Below are positions 9,584-17,245 of a stretch of DNA of 41,741 nucleotides, one piece after another. Numbering within the stretch: position 1 is the first letter of the stretch; every line of letters begins with the position of its first letter. A program made the translations under genes and the position numbers. Below the pieces are notes generated by a model. That model saw nothing but the letters and a program-made list of their open reading frames with translations. It was not told where the DNA came from and made no database searches. This DNA comes from a virus: the IMG/VR virus record IMGVR_UViG_3300047378_000946, positions 1 through 41,741 of that record; one strand, given 5' to 3'.

Positions 9584-9612
9584 AAATAAGGGGTGAAAAT
9601 CACCCCTTATTT
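9584..9612 (-). terminator. Perfect 13-bp hairpin between tail tube gene and chaperone gene
   Basis: Inverted repeat AAATAAGGGGTGA / TCACCCCTTATTT with a 3-base loop. In the minus direction it lies 67 bases past the tail tube stop and is followed by a moderately T-rich run (TATC after TTATTT), so it may end or stabilise the tail tube mRNA. It is also about 10 bases into the transcript expected from the promoter at 9629-9657, where it would form a 5' leader hairpin. Confidence 0.65.
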
Positions 9613-9628
9613 CGATTTTCTATTCCAT

Positions 9629-9657
9629 AGTATAGTCCAAAAGACCTTCCATGTCAA
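9629..9657 (-). promoter_or_regulatory. Sigma-70-type promoter for chaperone/tape measure/tail tip genes
   Basis: Minus strand: -35 TTGACA (9652-9657), 17 bp, -10 TATACT (9629-9634), preceded by a run of eight A residues and GTTC. Predicted start near 9622, directly before the 13-bp hairpin. Confidence 0.8.
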
Positions 9658-9678
9658 GAACTTTTTTTTAATACCTTA

Positions 9679-10815
9679 CTACAGTGGATTATATATAATC
9701 GTTGCTTCATCAGTGGCATCAATAGTACTAGGCAAAGCGTGGAAAGTAGTCTCCAAAGAGATAATATCTTCTATAGAATGTGTCGGAACTTCTAAGTGAC
9801 ACGTTGGTAAAGTGACTTGTATATTAGGAGCACTTGTGCCGCCTATATTAAATACTAAATTAAAGTCATTTGTAATTGCACTAGTAGATTCAATTAAGTC
9901 TTCAAACAAATCTGCACTTCCTCCGCTATGGTTACCTAAGTAACAAGTAAAAGATCCTCCAATATTAAGTGTCCCTGTTACGGCTGCAAAAGGCTGATTA
10001 ATTACTCCTAATGTTTCTGGTGTAATGTAGGTGAGGTTGTTTTCAAAATTAAGACTGCCGCCAGTAAGAGTCAGATTATAGGTAGCTACAAAATTACCGG
10101 TTGCGGCATGTGTTACTGCAAGAGTAGTAAGACGGTTGCGTATAAAGTTACTTGTACTTGAAACGCCTTCAGTAACATTAGCAGTTGGGCTGCTTCCTTG
10201 TTCTGTAATTAACTTCCCAAAACCTGACCAGTTAATAGTTGTAATACCCTCAATATCAAAGTCCATACCCGCAGAATTAACTACACAACCTTCAATTTTG
10301 TAAACAGTATGGGTAGCAGCATTATAAGGACCTTGTCCCATAATAAAGTAAATATCCAACTCTTTTAAGCTTGCCACGTCTGCATCTGCAAAGTCAATAG
10401 TTAGTTGGCTTGCGGTGTTTGCCATGCCTTGATCAGCAGACCAGGCACTGTTCGCACCTGCGCCACCTAAAGTAAATGCCCCATTACCTACAAGAGCTGC
10501 CCAAAGGACTTCTTCTACGGCATGAGCCTGTGCACTGTTTTTGTCCCAACCTCCGGTAGCATCCACTACGGATTTGAAGGGGCGAGCATAGGTGGAAAAG
10601 CTCCACTCTGCTGGTGCGTAAGAATCGTTGAACATTCTTCGTCCTCTTCGGCTTTTATTACCTGAAACCGCTGAAGACATTTCCGCCAGACTAATCTCTG
10701 ACGTATTTGTTGCTTGCGAGAAAGAAAACCCGTCTAAAACAGGAATTTCCCAGTAAACTGTACCGTCTGATACAACTACTCTGGTATCTCTACTAAAAAA
10801 TAAATCGTTTGCCAT
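9679..10815 (-). CDS. Major tail (tail tube) protein
   Basis: A 378-residue beta-rich protein beginning MANDLFFSRDTRVVVSDGTVYWEIPVL, with FSQATNTSEISLAEM (about residues 31-45) and SYAPAEWSFSTYARPF (about 65-80), typical of phage tail tube subunits. The length beyond the usual 200-250 residues suggests an added C-terminal domain (from about residue 225), perhaps a surface-displayed one. It has a strong Shine-Dalgarno site (AGGAGAATAACT before ATG). It lies between the putative tail terminator and the chaperone genes, as expected. A hairpin and a fresh promoter follow, consistent with a separately controlled, highly expressed gene. Confidence 0.8.
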   Translation of the reverse strand: MANDLFFSRDTRVVVSDGTVYWEIPVLDGFSFSQATNTSEISLAEMSSAVSGNKSRRGRRMFNDSYAPAEWSFSTYARPFKSVVDATGGWDKNSAQAHAVEEVLWAALVGNGAFTLGGAGANSAWSADQGMANTASQLTIDFADADVASLKELDIYFIMGQGPYNAATHTVYKIEGCVVNSAGMDFDIEGITTINWSGFGKLITEQGSSPTANVTEGVSSTSNFIRNRLTTLAVTHAATGNFVATYNLTLTGGSLNFENNLTYITPETLGVINQPFAAVTGTLNIGGSFTCYLGNHSGGSADLFEDLIESTSAITNDFNLVFNIGGTSAPNIQVTLPTCHLEVPTHSIEDIISLETTFHALPSTIDATDEATIIYNPL

Positions 10816-10878
10816 AGTTATTCTCCTATGTTATCTTGAAAAGGCTAGGACGTGAACGTTTGCTCGTGCCTGCATTTT

Positions 10879-11328
10879 CTAGTATCGAACCTCTATAAGC
10901 ATTTCACCAACACCTAAAGGCTCAAGTACACCTTCATCAGTATCTAAACTAACGACTGTGATTTGTTGAGTATACTGATCTACATTATTACGATCTTTAT
11001 ACCTCAGTCTAGAATTATCTTCTAGAGTTGTTTCTACATCTTCCATTAACTCATCAAGAGCTTCCACAGCATCCTCTGCCTGAACGTAACATCTTATCGT
11101 AACTGATAGGAATCTATCTTTATATCCCCCAGTTTGATACTCTCTTGTTTCCGAACCCGCATTCAAATGAACAGCTGGAAACTCTTCGACTTCATCCCAA
11201 AACTTTAAACGAGGAGAAACGTTCTCGTTTAAGTTTGTTAAAAATTCGCCCGTACCGTCAATATCTTTCAACTTATTCACTAAAGCAGCTACAATACCTA
11301 GGCGTCTCGATGTATATGCTCTGCTCAT
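10879..11328 (-). CDS. Putative tail terminator protein
   Basis: A 149-residue protein beginning MSRAYTSRRLGIVAALVNKLKDIDG, with an alpha helix followed by alternating beta strands and a DAVEALDELMEDVETTLEDN helix (residues 86-105), ending in a LIEVRY strand. This alpha/beta pattern and the place just before the tail tube gene match siphovirus tail terminators (lambda gpU or SPP1 gp17 type), which cap the tail tube and bind the head connector. No diagnostic motif is visible, so the call rests mainly on position and size. Its start shares one base with the stop of the previous gene (TAATG). The 63-base gap to the tail tube gene contains only a possible 14-codon ORF of doubtful meaning. Confidence 0.6.
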   Translation of the reverse strand: MSRAYTSRRLGIVAALVNKLKDIDGTGEFLTNLNENVSPRLKFWDEVEEFPAVHLNAGSETREYQTGGYKDRFLSVTIRCYVQAEDAVEALDELMEDVETTLEDNSRLRYKDRNNVDQYTQQITVVSLDTDEGVLEPLGVGEMLIEVRY

Positions 11329-12650
11329 TATTGTCTCCTAGTGTAGAATCTTCCGATTGCCATATTTGCTGCAATTTCTCTAATAGAGCTATCAATTAAC
11401 TCTCTCGGATCTCTTTCTCCATTTGCCCAAGGTGCGGAACCTCCGCCGTCTTCAAAAACTCCATAAGGATTTCTTTGATAAGTATATCCTATACTAGGGT
11501 ACCCTTTGGGTGTTTTGACTACATCTGTAATTTTTACGCTATCTGCAAAACGTCCTGTTCTATTTACAAGTTTAGGACTTTGCATATTTTTTCTTACAGT
11601 ATTTGGCAGTTCTTTGTTGATTATAGCTATGGAACGTAATATGTCACTCGTTCCGCTCTTTTTTACTCTTGCTACTTTTGCTACTTTTGCTGTTGCTCTT
11701 TTTGCAGGAGCGGGCTTTTTACCTTTTCGCTTAGAGTCTCCCTTTTTAGGAGTACTTTTTGCTTTTGGTATACTAGTTATAGCCTTAACAGCAGCAGCTT
11801 TAGTTAAGTTTTTCATAGCTACAGCTGTTGATTTTTCTATAGCCTCTTCTTTTATACTTTTACTTCCGGGTATTTCTGCTATTTCTTGTGTGTTTAACCA
11901 TTTAGTTAATTCTTTTTCTAAAAATTTTGATACTTTTGCCCAATCACCGTGTTCTGAGCCAGGAAAGTTTTTGCCTTTTCTCTGAACTAGAACCGCTACT
12001 TGTCCAGTATATCGAATTGTTTCTTTTCCTTTACTATCCTGAACTAACTCGAAGTCTGCTAGTACGTCTCCAAACTTTTCTTGAATTGTAGACATAAGTT
12101 TAGACTCTTTAAATTTAGAGCCTACTAGATCATCACCTTCTAAAACATCCAGTACTTTTGTTAGTCTTGCTAGACCAACAGTAACATTTTGGTGTAAGCG
12201 TTGCATACCCATGTTTACTGTCTGCTTTTGTGCATCGGACATTTCTGGGCGTCCATGCTTTTTTAACTGTTTATTTATATACTTAATTCCTGCCTGTTTC
12301 ATTCTTGTAAAAGGCGTTCTATAAGTTTTATCTGAAGTAAAAACTACTTTATTTCCGTCTTTATGATGTAAGCTGCTTCTACTTCTAGAATTTTCTAAAT
12401 GGCTTAGTAGAGCCGTTCTTGCCGCTTTTGCTGCTTCTTTATATACATCTTCTGGATTTTCAAAAGGAACATGCATGCCTGGAAATTCCTTTTGATGAGA
12501 CTTAGAGAAAGCTTCTTTAAAAGCTTGTTTTAAATTATGGTTTGTTACAGTAACAATTTGCTTAGATTTATCTACCCCTGAACGAGCCCAATTATCGTTA
12601 GCCACCTTTAAAGCCTCTTTCATGAGACTATCAATTCTAGCTTTGGCCAT
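11328..12650 (-). CDS. Head-tail joining/neck protein, HK97 gp10-like C-terminus
   Basis: A 440-residue basic protein. Its last part (about residues 335-440) reads like an HK97 gp10/neck-type domain: ILRSIAIINKELPNTVRKNM, then VNRTGRFADSVKITDV and GYTYQRNPYGVFEDGGG. The N-terminal 300 residues are Lys-rich with no recognised domain, and residues 290-335 form a Lys/Ala/Pro low-complexity linker. Position between the gp6-like connector and the tail terminator supports a head-completion or tail-completion role. The length is far above the roughly 110-150 residues usual for gp10, so the N-terminal extension is unusual. Function of the extension is unknown. Confidence 0.55.
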   Translation of the reverse strand: MAKARIDSLMKEALKVANDNWARSGVDKSKQIVTVTNHNLKQAFKEAFSKSHQKEFPGMHVPFENPEDVYKEAAKAARTALLSHLENSRSRSSLHHKDGNKVVFTSDKTYRTPFTRMKQAGIKYINKQLKKHGRPEMSDAQKQTVNMGMQRLHQNVTVGLARLTKVLDVLEGDDLVGSKFKESKLMSTIQEKFGDVLADFELVQDSKGKETIRYTGQVAVLVQRKGKNFPGSEHGDWAKVSKFLEKELTKWLNTQEIAEIPGSKSIKEEAIEKSTAVAMKNLTKAAAVKAITSIPKAKSTPKKGDSKRKGKKPAPAKRATAKVAKVARVKKSGTSDILRSIAIINKELPNTVRKNMQSPKLVNRTGRFADSVKITDVVKTPKGYPSIGYTYQRNPYGVFEDGGGSAPWANGERDPRELIDSSIREIAANMAIGRFYTRRQ

Positions 12651-12652
12651 AT

Positions 12653-13237
12653 CTAAAAGTTCTTATACAGATCCAAGACACGTTTAATATGGTCTGGGAA
12701 CGCTACGTTATTACGTTGGCTAGAAGAGCTATTATTTTGTATACTAGCTCCGGCTATAGTTTGACGCGCTTTATGCTCGTCTTTCATATAGTAAGTTATT
12801 AAGTCAATTACTGCTAATTGTAAATCTGCTGGACAATCTGCATAACCTGCTTTATAAGTAACCTTTACTGCAGCAGGCCCGCCTGGCCAGTTCTTTTTTC
12901 CGCCTTGTGTGCTTACTCTATAAACCACATCTAAGGTTGTATCTGCAAAGTACTCGGTAGCTGGTACAGTAGTATAACTAGAACTGTAATCATCCCTTTC
13001 CTCTACAGACACGATTGAAACTAAAGGAGTTTCTGTCAGTTGTACTAAATTTGTAGCCCAGTTGATGTTAAACGTTTCTACTTTATTTGACGAGTAGTGA
13101 TCAACAATACTGCTGCCACAATAAGTTTTTACTAATGCACTTACAGACGTAATTAAAGAAGTAATCCGAGAGTCTTCTTTTGTACTCTGGATATTCTCCG
13201 AAACTTTGTAAGTATCTAAATCTATTAAGTTTGCCAT
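12653..13237 (-). CDS. Head-tail connector protein, gp6-like
   Basis: A 194-residue protein with the signature of phage gp6-like head-tail connectors (HK97 gp6, SPP1 gp15 family). An N-terminal helix includes DSRITSLITSVSALVKTYCGSSIVD (residues 22-46), then come beta strands with TETPLVSIVSVEERDD, VKVTYKAGY and a LQLAVIDLITYYMKDEHK helix near the C-terminus. These proteins form a ring under the portal and prepare it for tail joining. The gene lies just downstream of the capsid gene and two bases before the next gene. A terminator hairpin lies between it and the capsid gene. Confidence 0.78.
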   Translation of the reverse strand: MANLIDLDTYKVSENIQSTKEDSRITSLITSVSALVKTYCGSSIVDHYSSNKVETFNINWATNLVQLTETPLVSIVSVEERDDYSSSYTTVPATEYFADTTLDVVYRVSTQGGKKNWPGGPAAVKVTYKAGYADCPADLQLAVIDLITYYMKDEHKARQTIAGASIQNNSSSSQRNNVAFPDHIKRVLDLYKNF

Positions 13238-13261
13238 TTATAAGTCCATTAGTAAAAACTT

Positions 13262-13280
13262 GGGGGAGATGAACTCCCCC
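13262..13280 (-). terminator. Terminator after the capsid gene
   Basis: Minus strand GGGGGAG, 5-base loop, CTCCCCC, followed by AAGTTTTTACT. It sits 22 bases past the capsid stop and would attenuate transcription between the capsid gene and the connector genes. Confidence 0.7.
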
Positions 13281-13302
13281 TCGTTTCTATACTTTTTCAG
13301 TA

Positions 13303-15285
13303 TTAAGCTACAAGATCAATCTTAACACAAGGCTGGTCTGCACCGGCACCTGCAACGATTTCTTCGAAACCGAGAGACTGACTAGCAACGATAACGCGAC
13401 GCTGGTTCATTACTTCGTAATCCTGCTCAACGGTTACACCGCGAAGACGAGGCATTACGTAGTTACGAGTGTAACATGCGAATGCTGCTGGGATACCTGC
13501 TGCTTCTGCAGGGAACTGATCAGATACTACTACTGGAGTACCGTAAACGGCTCCGATAGTACCCGTTACACGAGCTGCAAGATCAGATCCTACCTCGTCC
13601 AGAGTCTGGAAGCTAGCATCTTCGAGCAAGTCGTAGTACATGTTCTGGCTTACGATGTAGGCCAAATCAGTTGGGTTCAAGCCGTACTTGCCCATTTGCT
13701 GACGTGCTGCAAGCAGTCTTGCTGAAGTCATCTTAACACCATCAGAGATGTCCATAGTTGCTGCTGCTGCTGCTGCAACACCGTCAAGACCGACGATAGT
13801 GCCGTTACCATTAAGAACAACAGATTCAACAGCTTTTGCGTGAGCGCGAGCTACTGATTCAACAATCATAGGCATCAAGTTAATAAGAACTTGCTCGTCT
13901 ACATCGTTGTCCATGAACGAGCTTGAAATCAAGCGATAAGCGTTCAGGATTACTTGCTTAGGCTGGAACTTATTAGCGTTGCCGCCAGTGTTGCCTTGAT
14001 TCTGCAAGTTACCAGAAGTAGCATTGATTGCCCATGCAGCCGCGTCAACGTCAGGCTGGATAGGAAGTACAGTTGCTGCACCATTTACAGGGATTTCACG
14101 GAACAAACGAGCTACTTTCAACTCATTCATGATTTCTTTCTCGATGAGACTAGAAACTTCCTGATCAATATCAGCGGCTGCTGTAGTATAGTCGATACCT
14201 GCTTTTTCTTGTAAGTCACGAGCGAACTCAGTGTTCATACCCTTACGAGTCATAACACCCAATAGGTGAGCTTTCAAGAACTCTTGGCCCCACTTAGATA
14301 CATCACCCTTAGAAGAACGGTCAGTGAAAGACTTCTTGCTATTTTGCATAGCATCGATCTCTGCTGATTTCTCTTCCAACTCAGACTTATACTGCTTGAG
14401 TACTTCGTCCATTTTTGCGTCTTTTTCAGCTAGCTTAGCTTCAACGTCAGCCATAAGAGCTTCAACGCCGGTTTGTACGCCAGTTTTAACGCGGATTTCT
14501 TCGGCTTCAACAGCCTGTGCCTTTTCAACTTCTGCTTCGGCTGCTGCCTTTGCTTCTGCTTCATCAGCTGCTTTTTGCTCGGCTTGCTTCATAGCAATCT
14601 TAGCAGCTGTGTCTTCAGCTACCTTCTTTGCAAAAGCTTCCAAGTCGATGTTTTGATTATCCATCTTGATCTCCTGATCTGCGGAATTAATATCCGCGCT
14701 TTGAGGTGTGTCACTAGCTATTCCCGAAGTAATAACTTCATCCTTAGCCAGAGACTGACCTGCTAGATCTACACGATTTGTGAAAGTTTTTTTGAATTCT
14801 TCGTACTCTTCAGAAGAGTCAAAAGACTTCGCGAGCGAAAAAGTAGCCGATTGATTGCACGGTACCGATACTACAGATACCTCAAACAACTCAGCGTCCT
14901 TAATCATAAGTCCGTCGGTTTCCTTAATATAATCAGCATCCTTGACTCGGAAACCTACGGAAAAGGCCCCAAGAACACCGTCTTTAACTAGTTCTGCAAC
15001 ATTAGCGGGTGCAGACTTGCTAATCTTACACTCTAACTCCAAACCGTTAGGTCCAGATTTCAGACCAGTGGCTCGGCCAATTGGCTTGTCATAATCATGA
15101 TTAAACAAGATAATTGGATTTTTTTCAAAGTTCTTTAGTCCACCTTTCTGCCAAGCTTCTGCTGAGATGGAGTCACCCGCGCGATCAAAATCAGCTGTAC
15201 TTGCCATTCCGCGAATCATGACAGAGCCATCGTCCTGTTCATGAGTCTTGAAAGTAGACGTCAGATTAAAGATTTTATTCATCAT
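13303..15285 (-). CDS. Fused prohead protease and major capsid protein (HK97-type)
   Basis: One 660-residue frame. Residues 1-155 form an S78-type prohead protease with H63 (FNHDYDKPIG), S109 (GAFSVGF) and an acidic residue near 132-135 (AELFEVSVVSVP). After a linker, residues 208-330 are a charged coiled coil like the HK97 delta scaffold, including an alanine/glutamate-rich stretch. The rest is an HK97-fold capsid (KWGQEFLKAHLLGVM, then LFREIPVNG, VSDQFPAEA). An in-frame start exists at 15330, but ATGATG at 15285 follows AAAAGGATTAAG at normal spacing and avoids overlapping the upstream gene. Protease and capsid are normally separate genes; fusions occur in some phages. An internal start at 14664 probably yields free capsid. 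Confidence 0.9.
   Translation of the reverse strand: MMNKIFNLTSTFKTHEQDDGSVMIRGMASTADFDRAGDSISAEAWQKGGLKNFEKNPIILFNHDYDKPIGRATGLKSGPNGLELECKISKSAPANVAELVKDGVLGAFSVGFRVKDADYIKETDGLMIKDAELFEVSVVSVPCNQSATFSLAKSFDSSEEYEEFKKTFTNRVDLAGQSLAKDEVITSGIASDTPQSADINSADQEIKMDNQNIDLEAFAKKVAEDTAAKIAMKQAEQKAADEAEAKAAAEAEVEKAQAVEAEEIRVKTGVQTGVEALMADVEAKLAEKDAKMDEVLKQYKSELEEKSAEIDAMQNSKKSFTDRSSKGDVSKWGQEFLKAHLLGVMTRKGMNTEFARDLQEKAGIDYTTAAADIDQEVSSLIEKEIMNELKVARLFREIPVNGAATVLPIQPDVDAAAWAINATSGNLQNQGNTGGNANKFQPKQVILNAYRLISSSFMDNDVDEQVLINLMPMIVESVARAHAKAVESVVLNGNGTIVGLDGVAAAAAATMDISDGVKMTSARLLAARQQMGKYGLNPTDLAYIVSQNMYYDLLEDASFQTLDEVGSDLAARVTGTIGAVYGTPVVVSDQFPAEAAGIPAAFACYTRNYVMPRLRGVTVEQDYEVMNQRRVIVASQSLGFEEIVAGAGADQPCVKIDLVA
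14662..14675 (-). promoter_or_regulatory. Internal ribosome binding site and start for stand-alone capsid protein
   Basis: Inside the protease-capsid gene, minus strand AGGAGATCAAGATGG: AGGAG at 14671-14675, 6-base gap, in-frame ATG at 14664. Translation from here gives a 453-residue scaffold-capsid product starting MDNQNIDLEAF, without the protease. Confidence 0.75.
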
Positions 15286-15286
15286 C

Positions 15287-15607
15287 TTAATCCTTTTTAA
15301 CTGCTGGTTTAACAGCAGGCTTGACCGCAACCTTAGGTTCTGGCTTTGGTGCTTTAGGTGGAGCAGGTTTTGGTTTAGGAGGAGGATTTTCCTTCTTCTT
15401 AATTTCTGCCCACACTTCTGGAAGAGAGCTCTGCATAATACCTAACATGCGACTCCAGCTCCCAAAAAAATTCAGTACAAGTCCTGCTCGAATAGGTGTT
15501 CGTGCTTCAATATGTTCATACTCACGCTTACTAAGTATTTTTCCTTCTTCTAGCATTACCATTGATACTGCTTCGAGGACCTTGCCTCTTTGTCTTAAAC
15601 TTCCCAT
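15287..15607 (-). CDS. Unknown protein with Pro/Lys-rich tail, between portal and protease-capsid genes
   Basis: A 106-residue protein of unknown family. Residues 1-72 are probably helical (KVLEAVSMVMLEEGKILSKREYEH, then AGLVLNFFGSWSRMLGIM). Residues 73-106 are a low-complexity tail of Pro, Lys and Ala with imperfect PKP/KPAV repeats, likely extended and positively charged. It shares a base with the portal stop and ends 2 bases before the protease-capsid start, so translation is probably coupled. A role in prohead assembly is possible from position alone. No catalytic or binding motif was recognised. Confidence 0.7.
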   Translation of the reverse strand: MGSLRQRGKVLEAVSMVMLEEGKILSKREYEHIEARTPIRAGLVLNFFGSWSRMLGIMQSSLPEVWAEIKKKENPPPKPKPAPPKAPKPEPKVAVKPAVKPAVKKD

Positions 15608-16806
15608 TATTCCTCCGCTTCCTCTGTTTCCTCGACGGGTCTTCCGCCTTCATCTGGGTTAGTTGCTGAACCTGCAATGTTTGCAGGAACGCGTATTTCT
15701 TCTGTACCTTCAATAGGCTCAAAGCCTAATCGGTCTCTTGCTTCTGCTGGAGTAATAATACCTCCATTTACTAGAGATGTGTAGTATGCTGAAGCATCTC
15801 GCAGTTCCGGCTGTAAAGCGGGAATATCAGAAATGTCCTCACGCAATTCAAAACCAAAAAATCTTTCGAGTCCATAATTAATTTTTCGAACAATAGGAAG
15901 TATAGTCTCAAGATAATACATGCGCATATTTGGGCGAATGTTAGCGTTATTACCAGAATCCAACATAATTGGAGGGATTCCGAGCGCCTTTAAAATAATC
16001 TTTTCATTCTCATCTATCGAAGTTTGAAAATCTAATTCTTTAAAATTCACATTAGATATAGAATCTACTTCAATTCCACCGTCTAAGATAAGAGGTCGTC
16101 TTCCTCCTGCATCTGGACGGTATCGAGCTTGCCAAGAAACCATCATTCGTTCTTTAATTTTCTCAGAAAGTGTATTAGGAGATTTAAGTACTAAACCTGG
16201 CACGGCTCCATTCTTAAAAAAGTTATCTTGGAAAGCTCTCATGCTTTTCATGAGAATCATAGTACGTAATGCAGGCTTTAGTCGAGGGACTCCACGATAT
16301 ATGGAGTGGAAAGAGTTTTCTTTAATATGAATAATCTCATCGGGACTAAATGTAATATCGTGCATTGTGAACTTTTCAATATACGTCTCTTTACTAGAAT
16401 GAATACGTACATCTGTGGCCGGTAAATGATAGAGATGAGCTCCATCAAAGTACATAAAGATATTACCATCAATTAAAAAATCAGTAATAAGATTACGCTT
16501 AAAGCTGTTAATGTCTTGGTAAGGATTAGGAGATTTGTTTAAAAGAATCTCTACCTTAGATCTCTTGATACCAGGAACTACGCCTCGAAAAGCATTATCT
16601 CTAGAAACAGTAGTAGGAATCTCAGCTACATCATCTACGATCATATTTACGCCGCGATTAACGATTTCTAAGTCTTCATACGCTTTTTCATAACTAAAGC
16701 TGGGCTCTCGAGAAGAGTTAATATCATTGCCCATATGAAGCTGTGCAGGATTTAACTTCTCCTCAACTTCTACGGGGGTTTTCTCAAAAATATTATACCA
16801 TGCCAT
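15607..16806 (-). CDS. Portal protein (HK97 family)
   Basis: A 399-residue protein with HK97-type portal features: an N-terminal EIVNRGVNMIVDDVAEIP helix (about residues 47-64), KRSKVEILLNKSPNPYQDINSFK (about 80-102), an LIDGNIFMYFDG strand (about 111-122), the PDEIIHIKENS motif (about 154-164), and LGIPPIMLDSG in the C-terminal half. The dodecameric portal is the DNA entry and exit channel and the seat of the packaging motor. It lies next to HNH nuclease, large terminase and capsid genes in the usual order. The start overlaps the HNH gene end by 14 bases. Length is normal for the family. Confidence 0.92.
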   Translation of the reverse strand: MAWYNIFEKTPVEVEEKLNPAQLHMGNDINSSREPSFSYEKAYEDLEIVNRGVNMIVDDVAEIPTTVSRDNAFRGVVPGIKRSKVEILLNKSPNPYQDINSFKRNLITDFLIDGNIFMYFDGAHLYHLPATDVRIHSSKETYIEKFTMHDITFSPDEIIHIKENSFHSIYRGVPRLKPALRTMILMKSMRAFQDNFFKNGAVPGLVLKSPNTLSEKIKERMMVSWQARYRPDAGGRRPLILDGGIEVDSISNVNFKELDFQTSIDENEKIILKALGIPPIMLDSGNNANIRPNMRMYYLETILPIVRKINYGLERFFGFELREDISDIPALQPELRDASAYYTSLVNGGIITPAEARDRLGFEPIEGTEEIRVPANIAGSATNPDEGGRPVEETEEAEE

Positions 16807-17161
16807 TATGTTTTTCTCTTTGAATCTCTACCCAACGCATTTGCTTTTTTGCAGTGCCTAATCCGGGGTCTTTGCCATAAATTGAGTGAAGCTTTATATG
16901 ATGAGTATGACATAATGTAACTGTGTAATCATATAGCTCAGCATGGTGTTCTTCTATAAAGTCATCCCGAAGTGCTTGTATGTATTCAGGATTGTGTTTG
17001 TTCTTTGTCAACCATTGATTTAGCAATGGTGTTAAACTGTAAAAATGGTGAAAGTCAAGCTGCTCTGTCTCATTGCAAATCTCGCAAGCGTTCCCTTTTT
17101 CATACTTGGACTTAGCCTTATCTCGTACATACTTTACAACATCACGTTTTAACTTGGGCAT
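16793..17161 (-). CDS. HNH endonuclease beside the terminase
   Basis: A 122-residue protein with two zinc-binding pairs (C26-x2-C29 and a second Cys/His group in LCHTHHIKLH) and the HNH core histidines H38-H39 in DFHHFYS. Small HNH nucleases next to terminase are common in HK97-type phages, where they assist the large terminase in cutting genome ends. A GAGG sequence lies 12 bases before this start. The gene has its own promoter (17194-17222). Location, size and motifs agree, so an accessory packaging role is more likely than a homing nuclease. Confidence 0.85.
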   Translation of the reverse strand: MPKLKRDVVKYVRDKAKSKYEKGNACEICNETEQLDFHHFYSLTPLLNQWLTKNKHNPEYIQALRDDFIEEHHAELYDYTVTLCHTHHIKLHSIYGKDPGLGTAKKQMRWVEIQREKHNGMV

Positions 17162-17163
17162 TT

Positions 17164-17186
17164 TCCATTAGATCCTCAATTTTCAT
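17164..17186 (-). other. Possible leaderless leader-peptide start upstream of HNH gene
   Basis: An ATG at 17186 lies 8 bases from the end of the -10 box, at the expected transcription start. It opens a 14-codon frame (MKIEDLMENAQVKT) that runs past the HNH start in another frame (stop near 17142). It could be a coupled leader peptide or chance. Coordinates mark the part before the HNH gene. Confidence 0.3.
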
Positions 17187-17193
17187 CTAAAGA

Positions 17194-17222
17194 ATTATAT
17201 CGACTTTAGGGTGACTTGTCAA
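17194..17222 (-). promoter_or_regulatory. Consensus sigma-70 promoter for HNH/portal/capsid genes
   Basis: Minus strand: TTGACA (17217-17222), 17 bp, TATAAT (17194-17199). It lies between the large terminase stop and the HNH gene, so head genes can be transcribed apart from terminase. Confidence 0.85.
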
Positions 17223-17245
17223 TAACTATTTTTCATCAGGTGTCG

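Noticed and set aside
11506-11985. 159-codon plus-strand frame
   Set aside because: Lies antisense inside the HK97 gp10-like gene; hydrophobic composition is the complement of a Lys-rich protein.
14324-14656. 110-codon plus-strand Ser/Ala-rich frame
   Set aside because: Antisense to the coiled-coil scaffold part of the capsid gene; explained by alanine/glutamate codons on the other strand.
15321-15662. 113-codon plus-strand Gly/Phe-rich frame
   Set aside because: Antisense to the Pro/Lys-rich tail of the 106-residue gene and the portal end.
16793-17161. HNH gene as a homing endonuclease or intron remnant
   Set aside because: Its place beside the terminase and portal with its own promoter matches the packaging HNH proteins of HK97-type phages, and no split gene was seen.
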